Assembly (NCBI GenBank): GCA_031267175.1
Contig: JAIRZP010000085.1
Span: 1 to 5,800 of the forward strand
From: Coriobacteriales bacterium
Lineage (GTDB): Bacteria > Actinomycetota > Coriobacteriia > Coriobacteriales > UBA8131
Direction: 5' to 3'
DNA: 5,800 nucleotides
The notes beneath the pieces were generated by a model. The model had not been told where the DNA came from, did not search any database, and worked only from the letters and a program-made list of their open reading frames with translations. Of this stretch, positions 1 through 5,404 are shown piece by piece. Within the stretch, counting starts at the first letter, position 1. Each line of letters opens with the position of its first letter. A program made the position numbers and the translations under genes.

Positions 1-71
1 ACTACCAAAGACCGTCTGATTGCGGAAGACCCCAAATCTGCAGAAATTATACGGCCGATTTTACGTGGTAG
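1..71 (+). repeat. Inverted repeat, left copy (continues beyond window)
   Basis: These 71 bases match the reverse complement of 1362-1432 without a mismatch. The copy is cut by the window edge and probably extends further left into the methyltransferase gene. It lies in frame in the coding sequence, so recombination here would keep the reading frame. The match ends in codon 24 (AGG against AGA). Confidence 0.95.
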
Positions 72-696
72 GGACATAAAGAGGTATAGCTACGACTTCC
101 ATGACCAATGGCTAATCGCCTCTCATAACGGCTATACCAATGATGCTGGAATACAGATTCCAAGGATAGACATCGATAATTACCCTGCTATCAAGGCACA
201 TCTCGAGAAATACTGGGACGCCATCGTCGTCAGAACCGACAAAGGAGAAACCCCTTACAATCTCAGGAGCTGTGCTTATATGGACGATTTTTCTAAACAA
301 AAAATTGTTTGGGGGGAAATCTCCGATAAGACCAAGTTCTCAATCGATATTCAAGGTCGATACTATCCTGAGGCAACCACCTTTTTGATGACCGGCACCG
401 ACTTAAAATATCTATTGGCATTTCTCAATTCCAGCTTCTCGGAGTATTTCTTTTCGGTTGCTGGAACTACGACGGGAATGGGAACAGTACGCTGGAAGAA
501 ATACAAAATCGAGCAACTGCCAATTGTTAAACCAAGCCAACCACAACTACAGATTGTAGAGAAACTTGTTGAAGCGATAGCAAAGGAAGAATATGGCTCA
601 CAAGAGTATAGAATTTTAGAACAAACCATAAACAGCGCGATATACAAGATAGTTGGACTTAGTGACGATGAGACCCAATTCATCGAATCTCTATAA
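1..696 (+). CDS. Type IIG-like restriction/methyltransferase, C-terminal specificity domain A (5' end outside window)
   Basis: The frame is open from base 1 to the TAA at 694-696 and gives 231 residues with no start, so this is the 3' end of a larger gene. I recognise the style of the TaqI-like C-terminal specificity (target recognition) domain found in Eco57I-type N6-adenine methyltransferases and type IIG enzymes. The block with AEDPKSAEIIRPILRGRDIKRY (residues about 8-29) leads into the domain. Later come DDFSKQK near residue 95, LLAFLNSS near residue 138, and RWKKYKIEQLPIV near residue 165, followed by a C-terminal helical stretch. In this family the domain reads the DNA target for the upstream methylase (and nuclease) part, which is not visible here. 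Residues 1-31 are identical to the opposed domain B at 680-1510 and the rest diverges, so this is the currently expressed version of a switchable domain. A BREX PglX-type methylase is a less likely alternative. Confidence 0.82.
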   Translation, partial: TTKDRLIAEDPKSAEIIRPILRGRDIKRYSYDFHDQWLIASHNGYTNDAGIQIPRIDIDNYPAIKAHLEKYWDAIVVRTDKGETPYNLRSCAYMDDFSKQKIVWGEISDKTKFSIDIQGRYYPEATTFLMTGTDLKYLLAFLNSSFSEYFFSVAGTTTGMGTVRWKKYKIEQLPIVKPSQPQLQIVEKLVEAIAKEEYGSQEYRILEQTINSAIYKIVGLSDDETQFIESL

Positions 697-1510
697 AACC
701 AACAGCTCTCTTCTCTAGCTCGGAAAGACCATATGCAGTAAATATCTCTTGGTCAAGCTGCATTTCAAGTTCAAGAGTACCATTTGCGTTGAGCCTTAAG
801 CACTGGATTTCACTAACTATCTGTTCGAATTTCTCCTCAACTTCACCAGAAACTTGCAATACAGGTATTTGTTCCAGAAAGACCTTCCGCAACTCGCGAC
901 CTCCCAAAGGCGGTTCGGGAAAACTATCAATGTAGCAGAACTTGAAAAGCGATGAATTTAGAAAAGCAGTCAGAAAATATGGGTGTGGTGCCACCATAAT
1001 GAACCCTTTATTGTTGACGTAAAACCTATCATCATCAATAAAGAATGGGAGATACTTAGTAATCTCAGGATAGACGACTTTTTTCTTAGAAAAATCGTCC
1101 CAATAACCTATCTGGTCTTGAGTTTCAAACCATTTATTGCCAGTTTTCTTACGAGCTTTAATCTTGGCGCCATTAATGATATAAGTTTCACCGGTCTGCT
1201 CCAATTTGAACTTACCGCATCCATCTGGGATCTCATTGCTCCAGGTAGCGGAAGTAAGCCAGTTCTTTATTGCGGGGTAATTATCAATATCGTAGTGACG
1301 TGATGGGAATGTAGCAATTATCCACTTGTCGGCAAACGTATACGAGTATCTCTTGATGTCTCTACCACGTAAAATCGGCCGTATAATTTCTGCAGATTTG
1401 GGGTCTTCCGCAATCAGACGGTCTTTGGTAGTGCCATCAATGATAAATGCCTCGTTGCATCCGGTCTTGATGCCATAGTTGATTTGAATGTCCCAATCCT
1501 TTAACGGCAC
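680..1510 (-). CDS. Silent alternative specificity domain B (TaqI-like TRD cassette)
   Basis: The minus-strand frame encodes 276 residues from a GTG at 1510, and stays open to 1621, adding 37 residues that include GGRSWTILSDIGQSIKRKIE. Those residues and PLKDWDIQINYGIKTG read like the interior of a type IIG methylase just before its target recognition domain, not like a protein start. No methyltransferase motifs are present. It aligns with domain A through DRLIAEDPKSAEIIRPIL, DNYPAIK, DDFSKKK, LTAFLNSS and a final EQIPV segment, but the middle differs. I read it as an intact stored cassette that becomes expressed only when inverted onto the upstream gene. The TGA (680-682) lies inside the last codons of domain A on the other strand, a 17-bp tail-to-tail overlap. 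A GAGG eight bases before the GTG could allow some independent translation, but it also fits simple coding for IEALG. Confidence 0.75.
   Translation of the reverse strand: MPLKDWDIQINYGIKTGCNEAFIIDGTTKDRLIAEDPKSAEIIRPILRGRDIKRYSYTFADKWIIATFPSRHYDIDNYPAIKNWLTSATWSNEIPDGCGKFKLEQTGETYIINGAKIKARKKTGNKWFETQDQIGYWDDFSKKKVVYPEITKYLPFFIDDDRFYVNNKGFIMVAPHPYFLTAFLNSSLFKFCYIDSFPEPPLGGRELRKVFLEQIPVLQVSGEVEEKFEQIVSEIQCLRLNANGTLELEMQLDQEIFTAYGLSELEKRAVGFIEIR
1362..1432 (-). repeat. Inverted repeat, right copy
   Basis: This is the exact inverted partner of 1-71, in the same reading frame of domain B. Coding homology to the methylase family continues on its outer side to about 1590, so the true repeat is probably longer than the 71 bp measurable here. 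It includes the palindromes CTGCAG and CGGCCG, but I cannot define a crossover dinucleotide. Confidence 0.95.
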
Positions 1511-1605
1511 CCCAAGCGCCTCAATTTTGCGCTTGATGCTTTGTCCAATATCGCTCAGAATCGTCCAACTCCTGCCACCCTCAAAACGACTCTCTACCGA
1601 GTGAT

Positions 1606-1618
1606 GTTTAATATAAAC
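1606..1618. promoter_or_regulatory. Short palindrome GTTTA-ATA-TAAAC with possible -10 box before the recombinase
   Basis: The arms GTTTA and TAAAC are perfect complements around a 3-base centre, 33 bases before the recombinase ATG. The same bases contain TATAAA (1612-1617), usable as a -10 box, but there is no convincing -35 hexamer. It could be an operator for autoregulation or just an AT-rich promoter core. Confidence 0.3.
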
Positions 1619-1651
1619 GCTCTAATCATTTGGACAACCAAAGGAGCAACT

Positions 1652-2266
1652 ATGAACTACGGCTACATCAGGGTCAGCAGCGATAAACAGACGGTGGAAA
1701 ACCAGCGGTATGAGATTGTCAATTTCGCCCAACAAAACGATTTGACAATCAACGGCTGGATCGAAGAAACCATCAGCGGTACGAAGAATTATGACAAACG
1801 CAAGCTCGGCAAGTTGTTGAATAGAGTTCAAGAAGACGATCTTATCATCTGTGCTGAGCTCTCGCGTCTCGGAAGAAATCTGTTTATGATTATGGAGATT
1901 CTCAATATCTGTATGGGAAAGGGGTGCAAGGTTTGGACAATAAAGGACAACTATCGGCTGGGCGAGGACATCCAGAGCAAGGTTTTGGCCTTCGCATTTG
2001 GACTGTCAGCAGAGATTGAGCGTAATCTTATCAGCCAACGTACCAAAGAAGCCCTTGCCAGAAAGAAAGCGGAAGGTGTTGTTTTGGGAAGACCAAAGGG
2101 TAGCAAGTCCTCTCGGGTTAAGCTGAGTGGCAAAGAGGAGGCCATCAGAATTTTACTTGCTGATAACCATTCAAAAAGCGAGATTGCCCGCATCTTCAAG
2201 GTCAATCGCGCCACATTGATAACCTTTATAAATGAGAGGATGGAACAGCCAATCAGCACTATTTGA
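1652..2266 (+). CDS. Mpi-like serine recombinase (resolvase/invertase family DNA invertase)
   Basis: The 204-residue protein has the layout of a small serine recombinase. The catalytic domain opens with YIRVSSDKQ, placing the nucleophile at Ser9 with Arg7 beside it. The ELSRLGRN motif supplies Arg72 and Arg75. The long E helix is at about 121-142 (EIERNLISQRTKEALARKKA), then GRPKGSK, and a C-terminal helix-turn-helix at about 174-193 (SKSEIARIFKV). The whole protein strongly resembles the Bacteroides master invertase Mpi type, which inverts DNA between short repeats. The ATG at 1652 is chosen because AAGGAG lies at 1641-1646, five bases before it, and because the protein then begins as the family does. 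An in-frame ATG at 1541 would add 37 unrelated residues. It probably inverts the adjacent 1-1432 segment. A wider or unrelated target is possible. No terminator separates it from the tRNA. Confidence 0.9.
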   Translation: MNYGYIRVSSDKQTVENQRYEIVNFAQQNDLTINGWIEETISGTKNYDKRKLGKLLNRVQEDDLIICAELSRLGRNLFMIMEILNICMGKGCKVWTIKDNYRLGEDIQSKVLAFAFGLSAEIERNLISQRTKEALARKKAEGVVLGRPKGSKSSRVKLSGKEEAIRILLADNHSKSEIARIFKVNRATLITFINERMEQPISTI

Positions 2267-2293
2267 GATTCCTGCACTATTCCGCGCGAGTTT

Positions 2294-2302
2294 TGTTATA
2301 AT
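2294..2302 (+). promoter_or_regulatory. Extended -10 promoter for tRNA-Asn
   Basis: TGT followed by a perfect TATAAT (2297-2302) forms an extended -10 element. Transcription would start near 2309, about 13 bases before the mature tRNA. No good -35 hexamer is seen at 17 bases, which extended -10 promoters can tolerate. Confidence 0.65.
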
Positions 2303-2321
2303 TTTGAACTTGCGACTGCAC

Positions 2322-2396
2322 TCCTCGGTAGCTCAATGGCAGAGCAATCGGCTGTTAACCGATTTGTTGTAGGTTCGAGTCCTACCCGGGGAGCCA
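2322..2396 (+). tRNA. tRNA-Asn (anticodon GTT)
   Basis: The cloverleaf is complete. The acceptor stem TCCTCGG pairs with CCGGGGA (one T-G wobble). The D arm is GCTC/GAGC, the anticodon stem ATCGG/CCGAT encloses CTGTTAA with anticodon GTT at 2354-2356, and the T arm GTAGG/CCTAC holds TTCGAGT. Discriminator G (2393) and an encoded CCA (2394-2396) follow. It charges asparagine and decodes AAC/AAT. Its 5' side faces the recombinase. Integrases usually use the tRNA 3' end, so it is not an obvious attachment site for the accessory genes. Confidence 0.97.
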
Positions 2397-2479
2397 TTGG
2401 TTCCCACACTGTGAGGCGTCCGTTGTGCGTGTCGTCTCTCAGGGTTACGAAGAGAATGTTGGCAAACGAAGGGCATGCG

Positions 2480-3211
2480 ATGTATGCGATAGTAAAGACA
2501 GGCGGAAAGCAGTACAAGGTTGCCGCCGACGACGTAATCGAGGTCGAAAAACTCGAGGTGGCACCCGACGGTGTGGTAGAGCTGGAGGTTGTGTTTATCG
2601 CTGATGGGTCCACCATCACGACCGACAGCAGCAAGCTTGGCAAGGCCAGGGTCTTTGCCACCGTGCTTGAGCAATTCAAGGGCGACAAGCAGCTCATCTT
2701 CAAGCTCAAGAAGCGTAAGGGCTATAAGCGCCTCAAGGGCCATCGCCAGGAGCTGACGCGGCTCAGGATTGACGGTATCAGCCTGGATGGTAAGCCTCCC
2801 AAGGTCAAGAAGGCCACTGGCAAGGCCGGAGCCAAGGATGCCGATGCCAAGAGCGAGAAGAAGGCTGCTACCAAGAAGGCCGAAAGCACCAAGGCCACAA
2901 AAGACGAGGCCGTCGTCGCAGAGGCCACTGAGGCAAAGGCAGCTGCACAGAGCACAGACGGCAAGGATGAGGCAGCTGAGAAAAAGCCCGCCGCTAGAAA
3001 AGCAGCCGCTAAAAAGCCTGCTGCCGACGCCGAGGACAAACCCAAGACGCGGGCCGCCAAGGCAAAGGACACAGAGAGCAGCGCTGCTACCGAAGATGAG
3101 GCCGCAACCGTCGACAAGACTGCCACAGAGGAAAAGCCCAAGAGGAAAACAAGCAGATCAACCAAGAAGTCTTCTGAGGACACATCCACCGAAGAACAAT
3201 CTGAGAAGTAA
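2480..3211 (+). CDS. rplU: 50S ribosomal protein L21 with long Lys/Ala-rich C-terminal tail
   Basis: L21 binds 23S rRNA in the large subunit. Residues 1-101 are a normal full L21: MYAIVKTGGKQYKVAADD at the N-terminus, VFATVLEQFKGDK in the middle, and the signature KGYKRLKGHRQELTRLRI near residues 80-97. Usual length is about 100 residues, but this protein has 243. Residues 102-243 are low-complexity, rich in Lys, Ala, Glu, Asp and Thr, with KKPAARKAAAKKPA-type stretches like histone H1-like tails and a more acidic end (SSEDTSTEEQSEK). The tail is probably disordered and may bind nucleic acid; I cannot assign a job. The ATG at 2480 is supported by MYAIVKTGG and by GAAGGG at 2468-2473. Upstream in-frame starts lie within the tRNA. 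A weak TTGTGC (2423-2428), 17 bases, TACGAA (2446-2451) could be its promoter. Otherwise it is read through from the tRNA. Confidence 0.95.
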   Translation: MYAIVKTGGKQYKVAADDVIEVEKLEVAPDGVVELEVVFIADGSTITTDSSKLGKARVFATVLEQFKGDKQLIFKLKKRKGYKRLKGHRQELTRLRIDGISLDGKPPKVKKATGKAGAKDADAKSEKKAATKKAESTKATKDEAVVAEATEAKAAAQSTDGKDEAAEKKPAARKAAAKKPAADAEDKPKTRAAKAKDTESSAATEDEAATVDKTATEEKPKRKTSRSTKKSSEDTSTEEQSEK

Positions 3212-3223
3212 GGTAACTACACA

Positions 3224-3472
3224 ATGGCACACAAAAAAGGTCTGGGCTCAACCAGAAACGGGCGCGATTCCAAGGCCAAGCGCCTCGGCACGAAGCGTTT
3301 TGCGGGCGAGCACGTCACCATCGGCAACATCATAGTCCGCCAGCGCGGCACGCACATCCATCCCGGTGACAACGTGGGCCGCGGCTCCGACGACACCTTG
3401 TATGCGCTCAAAGACGGCGTGCTGGAGTTCACCCACGGCGACAAGCGCAAGGTACACGTCCGTACGGCGTAA
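3224..3472 (+). CDS. rpmA: 50S ribosomal protein L27
   Basis: The 82-residue protein has the normal L27 length and sequence: MAHKKGLGSTRNGRDSKAKR at the start, then KRFAGEHVTIGNIIVRQRGT, HPGDNVGRGSDDTLYAL, and a final KRKVHVRT-type strand. L27 sits at the 50S peptidyl transferase centre, with its N-terminus near the tRNA acceptor ends. There is no N-terminal cleavable extension of the Firmicutes type. It begins 12 bases after the rplU stop. AAGG at 3210-3213 overlaps that stop codon and is the likely ribosome-binding site, so the two genes should be translated from one message in matched amounts. Confidence 0.97.
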   Translation: MAHKKGLGSTRNGRDSKAKRLGTKRFAGEHVTIGNIIVRQRGTHIHPGDNVGRGSDDTLYALKDGVLEFTHGDKRKVHVRTA

Positions 3473-3495
3473 GCCACACACCGACTCCTTGCCCT

Positions 3496-3531
3496 GCTAG
3501 TGCGAGCGAAATCTTTCAGCAACGCAGTAGC
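3496..3531 (+). other. Possible hairpin after rpmA
   Basis: GCTAGTGCG (3496-3504) and CGCAGTAGC (3523-3531) pair over nine positions with one G-G mismatch. An inner GAA/TTC pair can form in the 18-base loop. It lies 23 bases after the rpmA stop, where a message end would be expected, but no T run follows, so it is not a standard intrinsic terminator. It may only protect the 3' end or be chance. Confidence 0.3.
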
Positions 3532-3577
3532 TGACCCCGCAAAGGCCTGAGCGTGCGAACTCGAAGATTCCTCGACT

Positions 3578-3786
3578 GCGGGGCTAAAGCCCCTACGCTC
3601 GGAATGACAGTGGGGTTGCGAGGGTTGCGCCCCTATGCTCAGACAGTGGGGTTGCGGGGGTTTCGCCCCTGCACTCGGAATGACAGTGCGGTTGCGCTCC
3701 TACGCTCAGACAGTGGGGTTGCAGAGGTTGCACCCCTGCACTCGAAACGACAGTGGGATTGCAGGAGTTGCACCCCTGTGCTTAGA
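3578..3786. repeat. Degenerate GC-rich tandem array with alternating 36- and 40-bp units
   Basis: Most of the 441-bp rpmA-obgE gap is made of copies starting CAGTGGGGTTGC and ending at CTCAGA or CTCGGAATGA. I place units at 3608-3643 (36 bp), 3644-3683 (40), 3684-3710 (27, a 36-type with 9 bases deleted), 3711-3750 (40) and 3751-3786 (36). A diverged leading copy at about 3578-3607 carries a perfect GGGGC-TAAA-GCCCC hairpin (3580-3593). Several units can fold through G-rich and C-rich arms. The alternation implies a dimer of about 76 bp that was duplicated. It resembles a REP-like or dispersed intergenic repeat. The frame open through it (3553-3792) encodes only repeat translation and is not a gene. 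Confidence 0.85.
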
Positions 3787-3861
3787 CAGTAAGGTGTGAG
3801 TAATGACCTCGTATAAGGGTAGGTTGCAACGCTGAGGAATCGAGATGAGAATCACGAATAT

Positions 3862-3890
3862 AAGCCCTTTGGCATCATGCAGGGGGGCTT
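3862..3890. promoter_or_regulatory. Imperfect inverted repeat just upstream of the obgE promoter
   Basis: AAGCCC (3862-3867) pairs with GGGCTT (3885-3890). Inside, TTT faces GGG as wobble pairs in RNA, then one mismatch, then GCA-TCA-TGC closes the loop. As RNA it makes a near-complete hairpin that could end transcripts coming from rpmA, although no T tract follows. As DNA it covers the -35 region of the obgE promoter and could be an operator. Confidence 0.35.
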
Positions 3891-3896
3891 TGCAGT

Positions 3897-3905
3897 TGGT
3901 ACAAT
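3897..3905 (+). promoter_or_regulatory. Extended -10 promoter for obgE, probably leaderless
   Basis: TGG followed by TACAAT (3900-3905) is a good extended -10 element. Normal spacing puts the transcription start at about 3911-3914, at or within three bases of the obgE ATG (3914). No Shine-Dalgarno sequence lies between. The -35 position (ATGCAG) is poor. Confidence 0.55.
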
Positions 3906-3913
3906 AAAGCACG

Positions 3914-5404
3914 ATGTTTATTGACAGGGTACATATCTTTGTAAAGGGCGGGGACGGCGGCGCCGGCTGCATGTCGTTCAGGCGTGAGGCCTTTGTTCCC
4001 AAAGGCGGCCCCGACGGGGGAGACGGAGGCCGGGGAGGCAGCGTCATCCTTGAGGCCAGCCAGCAGCTCAGCTCACTCGTCGATTACCGTTTCAAGCATC
4101 ATTTCAAGGCCGAGCGCGGTCGTCATGGCAAGGGCTCCAAGATGCACGGGGCCTCGGGAGAGGACCTCATCTTGAAGGTTCCCCTGGGCACCATCGTGCG
4201 CGCCTACGACGAGGACACCAAGGAATCCGGCGAGTGCATTGCCGACCTCACCTATGACGGCCAACGGCTTGTGGCCGCAGAAGGAGGTGTAGGGGGCCTG
4301 GGCAACACACACTTTGTCAGCTCGACGCGCCGTGCCCCCGCCTTTGCCGAGCTGGGCGAACCGGTAGAGGGGCGCTGGCTTGAGCTGGAGATGAAGCTCA
4401 TGGCCGATGCCGCGCTCATGGGGCTCCCCTCCGTAGGCAAATCTTCACTTATCGCACGCATGAGCGCCGCACGGCCCAAGATAGCCGACTATCCCTTTAC
4501 CACGCTCGTGCCCAACCTGGGCATGGTACGCAGCGGCGACCTGAGCTTTGTGGTGGCTGATGTGCCAGGCCTTATCGAGGGTGCCGCCGAGGGCCGCGGC
4601 CTCGGGCATCAGTTCCTCAGGCATATAGAGCGTACGGCCCTCATCCTGCATGTCCTCGACGGCTCAGGCGGGTTTGAGGGGCGCAACATCGTAGAGGACT
4701 ACCGCACCATCAATCGCGAGCTTGAACTCTACGGTGCCGAGCTGGCCAGCCGCCCTCAGATAGTGGTGGTTAATAAGATGGATATGCCGGGTGCCGACAA
4801 GCGTCTGCAACAGATAACTCAGTACCTGGAAAGCAGGGCGCTGGAAGCCGCAGACGGCAATGAATTTTCTGAGCACTACCAGAAGCCCCGTATCTTTGCG
4901 GTGTCGGCGGTAACCGGTGCGGGCATCCCCCAGCTTGTTGCCGCCACGGCAGGCGAGGTACACGAGCTGCGCGGTGCCACACCAAGCACACTGGCGCACA
5001 CGGGTTCAGAAAACGAAGAACTCTTCAACGGAGTCGCGGAGAGCGGTGCTCCGCAGGAATCCGCTCCCCAGAAAAGCGGCTACGACAAGGTCTGGCGTCA
5101 CAGATCAGGCAGGACAGGGGAGGGCTTTACCATTGAGAAGCTCGGCCGCGATGTGTATCGGGTCGCAGGTAAGTCCGTGGAGCGCATGGTCATCCAGACC
5201 GAATGGGAGAATCCCGAGGCCATCGATTATCTGCAGCGACGCCTTGATGCCCAGGGAGTAGAGAAGGCCCTGGCACGTGCCGGTGCCCGCATAGGAGACG
5301 AGATCCGCATAGCAAACCGGGTCTTTGCGTTTGAGAGCCTCAACGCCCTGGCCCATGACGAAGCCGAGCAGACAGACGAGAAAGACACCCATGACAGAGA
5401 TTGA
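3914..5404 (+). CDS. obgE: Obg/CgtA family ribosome-assembly GTPase
   Basis: This essential GTPase binds the 50S subunit during maturation and links growth to nucleotide levels. The 496 residues hold three domains. The glycine-rich Obg fold is at 1-162 (KGGDGGAGCMSFRREAFVPK, then GGPDGGDGGRGG). The GTPase domain is at about 163-345, with P-loop GLPSVGKSS (170-178), switch I FTTLVPNLG (195-203), DVPG (216-219), NKMD (287-290) and SAVTG (331-335). The OCT domain is at about 402-474, ending RIANRVFAFE. A polar linker (about 350-398) and a short acidic tail (480-496) flank it. All nucleotide-binding motifs are present. The start is fixed by the conserved MFIDRVHIFVKGG opening although there is no ribosome-binding site. 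The last 14 bases overlap proB. Position after rplU and rpmA is the usual bacterial arrangement, but the repeat-filled gap and own promoter suggest separate transcription. Confidence 0.97.
   Translation: MFIDRVHIFVKGGDGGAGCMSFRREAFVPKGGPDGGDGGRGGSVILEASQQLSSLVDYRFKHHFKAERGRHGKGSKMHGASGEDLILKVPLGTIVRAYDEDTKESGECIADLTYDGQRLVAAEGGVGGLGNTHFVSSTRRAPAFAELGEPVEGRWLELEMKLMADAALMGLPSVGKSSLIARMSAARPKIADYPFTTLVPNLGMVRSGDLSFVVADVPGLIEGAAEGRGLGHQFLRHIERTALILHVLDGSGGFEGRNIVEDYRTINRELELYGAELASRPQIVVVNKMDMPGADKRLQQITQYLESRALEAADGNEFSEHYQKPRIFAVSAVTGAGIPQLVAATAGEVHELRGATPSTLAHTGSENEELFNGVAESGAPQESAPQKSGYDKVWRHRSGRTGEGFTIEKLGRDVYRVAGKSVERMVIQTEWENPEAIDYLQRRLDAQGVEKALARAGARIGDEIRIANRVFAFESLNALAHDEAEQTDEKDTHDRD

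Larger units (their letters stand above)
1..1432. other. Putative invertible DNA segment switching specificity domains A and B
   Basis: Two alternative 3' ends of one gene face each other between perfect inverted repeats, with a resolvase/invertase gene directly outside. Inversion would join the upstream methylase to domain B and place domain A on the minus strand, with no loss of frame because the repeats are coding in the same phase. Similar layouts are known for phase-variable hsdS and type IIG or pglX genes. That this one inverts is an inference from architecture. Either the recombinase or RecA acting on the long repeat could do it. Confidence 0.75.

Noticed and set aside
983..1303. Plus-strand 106-residue open frame inside domain B
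   Set aside because: It is antisense to a clearly coding frame with specificity-domain motifs, and has no recognisable features of its own.
1541..1651. N-terminal extension of the recombinase from an upstream in-frame ATG
   Set aside because: The added 37 residues do not resemble the family, lie opposite the cassette's coding homology, and the ATG at 1652 has its own AAGGAG.
2322..2396. tRNA-Asn as an integrase attachment site
   Set aside because: No partial tRNA duplicate is seen in the window and the accessory genes lie on the 5' side.
2336..2479. Longer rplU starting upstream
   Set aside because: It would begin inside tRNA-Asn; L21 proteins start at MYAIVKTGG.
2722..3335. Long open frames on both strands across the rplU tail
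   Set aside because: They are shadows created by the repetitive GC-rich codons of the Lys/Ala tail.
3578..3786. CRISPR array
   Set aside because: Units are contiguous and degenerate, with no unique spacers of constant length and no cas genes.
3553..3792. 79-residue open frame in the rpmA-obgE gap
   Set aside because: It is only the translation of the tandem repeat units; no ribosome-binding site and no domain.
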